From Harmonia axyridis (taxonomy: Eukaryota; Arthropoda; Insecta; Coleoptera; Coccinellidae): a DNA stretch of 64,000 nucleotides. The notes under the pieces are model-generated. The model had not been told where the DNA came from. It ran no database searches and saw nothing but the letters and a program-made list of their open reading frames with translations. Made by a program: the position numbers and the translations under genes. Within the stretch, counting starts at the first letter, position 1. Every line of letters starts with the position of its first letter. This document shows positions 57,783 through 64,000 of this stretch, piece by piece. Location: assembly GCF_914767665.1 (NCBI RefSeq), contig NC_059502.1, positions 58,386,031 through 58,450,030 on the forward strand, read 5' to 3'.

Positions 57783-58672
57783 GACTAGTTTAGTGATGTT
57801 GATAATACTATATTTGACACGATAGAATTAAAATATAGAGCAAAACTGATAAATCAGTGAAAAAATTTTGAAAATCCATCAATAAATGACTGAGAAATAG
57901 ATTATTTAAATTTACGTATTTTAGCGCGGAACGTCTTTGGTCTCCGACTCGTCTATGACGTCACGCCACTTGCCTGTGATCGCTACACCATAAATTACGT
58001 TTAAATACTTAGCCGCGCCAAGGCTCTCGCGCCGTTTGTAGTTGTACAGTGGAGTTTTAACTCGAGTTTTGTTTTTATGTCACCATAATGGACGAAGGCT
58101 TCGTGAAAGGACAAAGATATTTTCACTCAATAACTTATTTCAAACCAACTTACACCTTAGTATTTTTATTATCAGAAATAGACAGCTAGTACTGATAGGT
58201 ACTTACATCAACATGATCTTCACACACATATGAAGTAGTTTTAGGTCCAATTAAGTCACGCCTCATTAATTTGCACCACTTCTTCCTTTGATTCATGTCA
58301 TTTGGTACATGAAAAAACAATTTATTGGGGTTTTTAATTGTCGTGCTTGCACACTTAGGCACAATACAATATTTGTAGGATTTTTTTTTATTTCAGTCAT
58401 CGTGTAACGAACAAAACACGACACGAACGGCACAAGTGATCGTACACCAATGAATTCGTAAGCATTCTGCGAATACCAGTCGCCTCGTGTAAGTGGCGTG
58501 ACGTCACACACTAGACGCTGCGTACTATGAAATTATTCTTCCAAGCGCAACTTCAGTCCCATAACTTTTTCATTTCTAGAGATATTTCAATGATTCTTCC
58601 ACATTTTTGTTTCATTTTACTTGAATTTTTAGAATTAATCCTTAACAAAAAAATGAAAACTAGTTCATTATG
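57783..58672 (-). mobile_element. Insertion carrying a THAP-domain exon
   Basis: Compared with the related sequence at 61978-62160, which runs straight from CAAAAT to TATGATTAG, this copy has about 890 extra bp bounded by ACTAGTTT and AAACTAGT. Inside, GACGTCACGCCACTT at about 57958 is mirrored by AGTGGCGTGACGTC at about 58491. A THAP exon lies on the minus strand. The insertion is more GC-rich than its surroundings. P-element and Kolobok transposases contain THAP domains, but no transposase core is visible. Confidence 0.45.
58207..58400 (-). pseudogene. THAP zinc-finger domain exon, frameshifted at its start
   Basis: Minus strand: CIVPKC, then LFFHVPNDMN, RKKWCKLMRRDL and YVCEDHVD. The C-x4-C spacing, 42 residues to the C-x2-H pair, the central Trp and the FFHVP block fit the THAP (C2CH) DNA-binding fold. 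The exon ends at a good donor (GTAAGT, 58206-58201). The nearby ATG at 58400 is one base out of frame with the domain because of a run of nine A, so it is a pseudogene or there is a sequencing slip. No following exon was identified. Confidence 0.6.
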
Positions 58673-58844
58673 ATTAGTTTTCCATAAACGTCTAATAGGC
58701 CATCCCGGTGAATCACCCTGTATTTAAGTGCTTTTCTCGATTTTTTCAATTGATCATTGGAGATTATATGGAGAAATGAATACAAATATTCGTATTTGAA
58801 GAAGTTTAATTATTGTGACCAGAAAACAATAACTTTCATATCAT

Positions 58845-61310
58845 TTATGTGGTAGATGCTTGAGTTGAGCTCGAGTCGCTTGAGCCACCGTTATCTGGTG
58901 GTGGACCGGGAGGTTTTTCTCCTGGTGGTGGGGGTCCAGGGGGTGGACCATCAGGAGGTGGCCCATTCGGAGGGCCATCTGGAGGCGCAGCTGTAGTAGC
59001 CCCTAGAAGCTGAAAAAAGTATAATAAATAAAAGTGTCATAAAATATGCAGGTCCGTATTGAAAAAAATGAGGTTGAGGTTGGCCCACAGAGTACGAAAC
59101 GTTGGATACGAAATCTGATTACGTCAAATCGAGGATAATTTATTGTCGAATAAAAAATTCCACTAACATTTTTTGATAATATTCGAAATAAAGTGGGAAA
59201 AAAAGGAAAATTTAAATGACAAAATTTATTTTTCTTATGATATCTCGATAACCGGCCCTGATAATCTCGATTTGTTTGGACTGCTTGACAATGCTTCTAT
59301 GCATGCAACTTTTTCTCCATTTGACCGACCTTCTAACTCTTATGGTTTTAAAGTAACCAATACAATCCCATTAAAAAAGTGGCCACTCTGTATATATTTC
59401 AACCTAAGATTCCTGAGGTCAAAGGAACCACTTTTTTCCTTTACCATGTTTACCGATTCGGCTCGGTTGAAAAGATACAAGCTGTTGAAAATCCATAAAA
59501 AATGCAAATGAAATGGAATCAAAGAAAATGATTTTCGGAATATAATTCTTTATTGGTGTGGTGAATCTTTTCTGAACATAAAATTCCATGAAAGTCCGGT
59601 CAACTCCAGAATGCCCGCTATATTAAGTGAGAAAAAAAAATCGAATCGGAAAAAATTGTAAAGGAAAAAAGTGTTTCTTTTGAGCTCGGTTGAAATGTAT
59701 CAATCAAAGACTCACCCTGTATAGGTACCCATCTTATGGATACCTTTTTGCATTTTTGTTTGATTAGATTTTGAATTTCCCTTTAGAATTGTTCGATGAA
59801 AAATCAATTTATAAAAAAAAATCGTTGGTATCCAGTTTCACAACGTTTGAGAATATGATATGTTGATAAATTATCAAAATTGGAGTGATTGGTTTGATAA
59901 ATCAGAGTGTACAAATCAAAAATTGTATAATGAAATTGCAGTGTATTCGTAACAACTCTTTTATGAAAAAAAAATAACAAAGCTCTTTGACAGGGTTTTA
60001 CAAAAGAATTTCCATTTTGACTATCTCGCCCTCTGGGCAGCTGTTACTTTTGAAGCTATCATCTTTTGACATTTCACAAGTATAAACTACGCCATTACTA
60101 AAAATGGTACGATACACACTTCAACAACGCATGGAAATTGTTAAAATTCACTACAAAAATAGTGCAAGTCTTCCAGTCACAGTTCACAAAACCAAAGAAC
60201 TTTTGGGTAGTCGTGAAGCACCTTTTCGGCCATCAATAGTGAAACTGGTTTGGAAATTTGAGCTGTTGGGACAAGTTAGTGATGTGAAGAATCGAAACCG
60301 TATGTGTCGCTCAACAACAATTGAGAATACTGATGCTGTAGCTCGTAGTGTTGACGAAAACCCAAGTTTGTCGATTCCTTATCGATCTTGGGCAAAAGAC
60401 ATAACACCGTATTTTGCATGAGGACTCAGGTCTAAAGGCTTTCAAAATTCTATTAACACAAAAACTCAAGACGATCGATCACCATAGCTATCGTATCTTC
60501 GCTGATTGTATCTTTGAAATGCATCAAAATGATCCGGATTTTCATCGAAAAATCATCTTCAGTCATGAGGTTCATTTTCACCTTGGATTCTACGTTAAGA
60601 AGCAGGATTGTCACTGTTTGGTGCGATATTTGGGTAGGTGGTGGTTTGGACCTTACTTATTCGAAAATGAGGCTGGTTCAACTGTTACGGTGAATGGATT
60701 GTGTTACCGAGCTATGATTTTTTTATTTTCTATGGCTGAAATTGGAAGGTATTGAAATTTATTTTCAACAAGACGGCCACACAAGAAAAGAAACAATCGC
60801 AATTTTGCAAGAAAAGTTTCTTGGCCGTGTTATTCCTCAAAATGGTCACCATATTGGCCACCGAGATCTAGTGATTTTACACGTTTAGACTTTTTCTACG
60901 GGACCAAGTGAAAAATAAGCACTGTAACCTTCTCATGAAATATGTCATGAGATGGTTATAGTGCTGCAACCGTAGCATTGGTGGCCATTTGACTGACTTT
61001 ACCATTGTTAATGACATACTTTACTATTTACAATGAACTGAACATCTATTGATTTCTTTCAAAGTATTCTCCTTTTTTTATATCAAAATGAAACCTCTTT
61101 TAGGAGAACACTTTAGTTGTGTGGTTTTAGGATTTCGAACTATTCCATCGTTCGATCGTCAGAAAAATCTTTTGTGTTTTATAGAGAAGTTAAAACCGAT
61201 GTATCGTCACTTTTTCAAAATATTCGAGTTATGAACTCATCACTTCACATTTTCACACTCACCTGAAATATAGCACAAATTGTGAAAATGATAGCGAAAG
61301 AACTCTTCAT
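58845..61310 (-). CDS. Small secreted Pro/Gly-rich peptide (70 residues), two exons
   Basis: Exon 1 (61310-61263) encodes MKSSFAIIFTICAIFQ and exon 2 (59009-58845) continues LLGATTA and the mature part; the splice is phase 0 with GTGAGT/CAG borders. The first 23 residues form a clear signal peptide with likely cleavage after ATTA. The mature peptide of about 47 residues repeats PPDGPP, PNGPPP and PGPPPPG units and ends in a Ser/Thr-rich tail (GGSSDSSSTQASTT). It has no Cys and few charged residues. It is too short for a cuticle protein with a chitin-binding domain. It could be a secreted matrix, chorion or immune-type peptide; I do not recognise a family. A strong core promoter precedes it. 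The 2.25-kb intron contains a dead mariner-type element. It lies antisense, probably inside an SLC22 intron. Confidence 0.75.
59013..60103. other. Intron sequence with CAGGGTG-type repeat debris
   Basis: Contains GTGGCCACTCTGTATA at about 59380 and ACTCACCCTGTATAGG at about 59710, both transposon-tip-like. The plus-strand open frame 59173-59511 lies in this repeat and shows no protein domain. Confidence 0.4.
60104..60900 (+). pseudogene. Mariner-type transposase pseudogene (DUF4817-type HTH)
   Basis: It begins MVRYTLQQRMEIVKIHYKNS, the usual start of insect mariner-like transposases with this HTH. It continues with VKLVWKFELLGQVSDVKNRN and ENPSLSIPYRS. The frame then shifts to FHRKIIFSHEVHFHLGFYV (the first catalytic Asp is His here) and GPYLFENEAGSTVTVNGLCY. 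The remainder decays into frameshifts (FQQDGA-type and WPPRSS-type blocks at about 60760-60880). It lies in the intron of the Pro-rich peptide gene, opposite strand, and is older than the other mariner copies in this window. Confidence 0.75.
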
Positions 61311-61324
61311 TGCTCTTTGGTTAC

Positions 61325-61358
61325 ACTGATTCATAACAAAATTCTGATCATATTTATA
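61325..61358 (-). promoter_or_regulatory. TATA box and initiator of the Pro-rich peptide gene
   Basis: On the minus strand TATAAATA lies at 61358-61351 and the arthropod initiator TCAGT at 61329-61325. The distance from the first T of the TATA box to the initiator A is 31 nt, the canonical spacing. The start codon follows 17 nt after the predicted transcription start. This strongly supports the small gene. Confidence 0.7.
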
Positions 61359-61977
61359 TGTATATTTCTATTGAACAAAATAGATATCATTACTGTACTT
61401 ACAACATAATAAATTTCCGGAATAATCGGTCCAAATCATATAATTCTAGGGTACTTAATTATTTTTCGTTATTTGAACTTCCGGTGTATAGTTCAGATGT
61501 CATAAAAAGTTGAATGGATCTCCATTTTTTTCAATAAATTTTCACTAATGCATATAAAAATTGATTTTCTAGTTGATTAGTTCTAATAGTTCACTTTTTA
61601 TGATAATTAATAACTCTGAGAAGTCTGAGATTGTCTCCTTTTGTTGTTGGTGAATATATTATTGGTAAGTTATGTCCTATAATGAATCTTTAGAATCAGA
61701 CATGATAAGATTTAGTACGGAAATCAGTTGATAACCATATCGAGAATTTGATATACATATTTCAAGAGATGAAAATTAAGAATTGAATCAAAATATTTCT
61801 AGGACGATTACAACTCGCTGAAGTGTATTTTAATTTGGTAAAGAGATGATAATGGATATTCATAAGTATCTAAAATAGGTTCTTGAAAAACATTTATTCA
61901 ATCATAGCGATGTAAATGTATCAGATAATTGAAGACAATCTAAATGTAGCTATAACTCCGAAATTATGGCTTTAAGA

Positions 61978-62850
61978 CATACAGGGTTATTCACCGCGAT
62001 GGCCTATTAGACGTTTATGGATAACTAATCATAATTTTGTGCTGAAAATTTGAATGTTGGGGTTTGAAGCAATGATCTTTCTCCCTAATATTATATATTA
62101 TTGCATCATTAGATAGCTTTTTTGATGACAATTTCAATAATATGCCATACCTTGGTTATAAAATCAACGGTTCATGCGTTAATGGAATTCTTATGAAAAA
62201 AAAAAAATTGTGGCGACAAGGACGAGGAAACTTTTTTCGAAAAACTTTTTTTCATTTTCGATTCTGCGAATACGTAGTATTATAAGACTGTTTGCGGTTT
62301 GGACCAAAAATGTACAGGGTGTTTATTAAAAGATCATGAAGTTGGACAACTCAAATTCATCAAAACTGAAGATTTTCAAATAAGAACCTATATTTTTTGA
62401 TATTTCAGTCAATTCTATTTATAAAAAGAGGAGGAGTTACTAAAACAAACATAATGAAATTAATACTTCAAAAGTTATCGAGGAAACTGCAATTTCTGTG
62501 TGGAGTAGTCCATTTTATTAATTTCAGGTATAGGGTTTAAGTAACCCCCCTCTTTTTATACGTAGAATTGACTGAAATAATAAAAATATCAATTCTAATT
62601 TGAAAATCTTGAGTTTTTATGAATTTGAGTTGTCCAACTCCATGACATTCTGATAAACAACCAGTATATTTTTGGTCCAAACCGCAAACAGTCTTATAAT
62701 ACTACGTATTTGCAGAATCGCTGATGAAACAGGTTTTTTCAAAAAAAAAACTTTTTCTGCAGAAATATTAAAAAAATGTGAGTCCTCGTCGCCACCATTT
62801 TTTTCATAAGAATCCCACTCATGAACCATTGAGTTTATACCCAAGGTGTA
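61978..62850. mobile_element. Foldback element of the CACCCTGTAC family
   Basis: About 62140-62460 and about 62510-62845 are inverted copies (for example GTCAATTCTATTTATAAAAA mirrored as TTTTTATACGTAGAATTGAC), centre near 62490. The stretch 61978-62140 is an inverted match to 58665-58722 plus 57580-57780, without the THAP insertion. CAGGGT motifs mark 61981 and 62315. Confidence 0.6.
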
Positions 62851-63278
62851 ATCTTCTTTTTTTTCAATGAAGCTCTATTGATTTCAGAAATGAAATAATT
62901 TTTTCGAAAAAAAGACAGTGGTGTATATTTTCAATATGACAAGAATCATCGCATCCCCATATCTACGCCACTGGATAAGTTTGAAAGTAAATACTTACCT
63001 GATTCGAAACATTACACTATCAAGACCTATCAAGAGTTATAAGTGAAAAACTAATTTTTTTTCACACTTCAAACTTGTATACCGAAAACGAAGCTTGTTA
63101 GGATATATGTTTATAGGAATTTTTTTATAAAAAGAGTTGTTCTATCCGACGCCAAAGTTATTGCACTAAATTCTGGACCACCCTGTATGTCAGATGGTTG
63201 TAAAATTCAATAAAAATTGAATACTTTCTTACGGATACGCTCTCTATTAGTTGAATTTCGGTATTGTCATCGTTTATA
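62851..63278. other. Spacer with a short repeat tip
   Basis: No gene. ACCACCCTGTATG at about 63178-63190 is another isolated CAGGGTGGT-type tip. Confidence 0.4.
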
Positions 63279-64000
63279 ACGGGTGTTTTTTTTCGAGTTA
63301 TATAACTTTAAGTTGGCATTACTGTTCAAGATGGCGACCGATTTAACAGCTCTAAAGGGATTTATTCTCAGTTTGGTTTGGCAATTCATCATGAATAGAC
63401 TCACGCCTGAACAACACTTGCAAATAGTGCAATTTTATTTCGAAAATAATGGTTCTGTGCGGAATACGTATCGCGCACTACGTGCATTTTATTTTGTTTA
63501 GCGATGAAGCTCACTTCTGGTTGAATGGCTAAGTCAACAAACAAAACTGCCGTTACATCCAGAAAAACTGACTGTTTGGTGCGCTTTATGGGTTGGTGGA
63601 ATAATTGGTCCGTACTTCTTCAAAAACGATGATGGCCAGAACGTTACAGTCAATGGTGATCGGTATATAGCCATGATTACTAACTTTTTCATTCCTGAAT
63701 TGAACAACCATGATGTCCAGGAGGTGGTTCCAACAAGACGGCGCAACATGTCACACAGCTCGTGACACAATCGATTTATTGAAAGACACGTTTGGTGACC
63801 GCCTGATTTCACGTTTTGGACCTATGAATTGGCCTCCAAGATCTTGTGATTTAACACCGCTAGACTACTTTCTGTGGGGCTATGTAAAGTCAGTGGTCTA
63901 TCCGTATAAGCCACAAACCCTTGACCATTTGGAAGACAATATTCGCCGTGTTATTGCCGATATACGGCCACAAATGTTGGAAAAAGTCATCGAAAATTGG
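63279..64000 (+). mobile_element. Mariner element, internally deleted, copy 3 (runs off the window)
   Basis: The left end AACGGGTGTTTTTTTTCGAG is as in the copies at 16.7 and 28.1 kb. The right end lies beyond the window. Confidence 0.85.
63391..64000 (+). pseudogene. Mariner transposase with internal deletion (copy 3)
   Basis: MNRLTPEQHLQIVQFYFE runs into the same RALR-to-FSDEAHF junction as in the other two copies (near 63490). A second deletion of about 40 bp near 63548 removes the IWSEANPQVYVETP segment, and a stop (TAA) replaces TAC in NGYVN. The catalytic blocks QQDGATCHTAR and TPLDYFLWG remain. Inactive. Confidence 0.85.

Noticed and set aside
59173..59511. 112-residue plus-strand frame
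   Set aside because: It lies in repeat debris with a transposon-tip-like GTGGCCACTCTGTATA, and has no recognisable domain.
1..64000. CRISPR arrays, operons and ribosome-binding sites
   Set aside because: The DNA is clearly eukaryotic; no regularly spaced short repeats or tightly packed same-strand genes occur.

Overview
The window is eukaryotic and almost certainly from an insect. The genes are split by AT-rich introns with GT-AG borders, the proteins are animal types (Scratch, intersectin, an SLC22 transporter), and introns and intergenic DNA are full of Tc1/mariner-type transposons. A beetle is my best guess, but that is inference only. There is no bacterial gene organisation, no operon and no CRISPR array.

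Genes, left to right. Positions 37-566 (+) hold the last coding exon of a Scratch-type C2H2 zinc-finger gene. Positions 7456-40487 (+) hold a complete intersectin/Dap160 gene in 20 coding exons. Its exon lengths sum to 5004 nt, a 1667-residue protein with two EH domains, a coiled coil, four SH3 domains and a DH-PH-C2 tail. This endocytic scaffold is therefore present in a 'long' form with a Cdc42/Rho-GEF-type module. A stop codon and AATAAA just after the last SH3 exon suggest a short form too. Positions 42266-46621 (-) hold a Cdc1/Ted1/PGAP5-like metallophosphoesterase in four recognised exons; the first exon was not found. Positions 48511-54323 (+) hold the first two exons of an SLC22 organic-ion transporter whose remaining exons are not visible. 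Positions 58845-61310 (-) hold a two-exon gene for a 70-residue secreted Pro/Gly-rich peptide, with a TATA box and initiator at textbook spacing.

Mobile DNA makes up most of the rest. There are three broken copies of one DD34E Tc1-like element (14.3, 38.5 and 55.2 kb) and three mariner copies that share one internal deletion (16.7, 28.1 and 63.3 kb). Several large palindromic foldback elements have CAGGGTG-type ends and TA flanks (17.8, 19.8, 29.5, 51.3 and 62 kb). A pogo-like element is split by a Tc1 insertion, and a second copy elsewhere shows the empty site. Also present are a LINE reverse-transcriptase fragment, a Crypton-like recombinase remnant, a THAP-domain exon and a YqaJ-nuclease fragment between inverted repeats.

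The most unusual object is at 33.79-34.72 kb. It looks like a terminal-repeat retrotransposon in miniature (TRIM): two 250-bp TG...CA repeats, primer-binding-site-like and polypurine sequences at the expected borders, and no coding capacity. Each LTR carries a tRNA-like segment with Pol III A and B boxes. The unit has no run of four T on either strand, so a Pol III transcript could pass through it.

All calls come from reading the sequence. No database search, alignment program or expression data was available.
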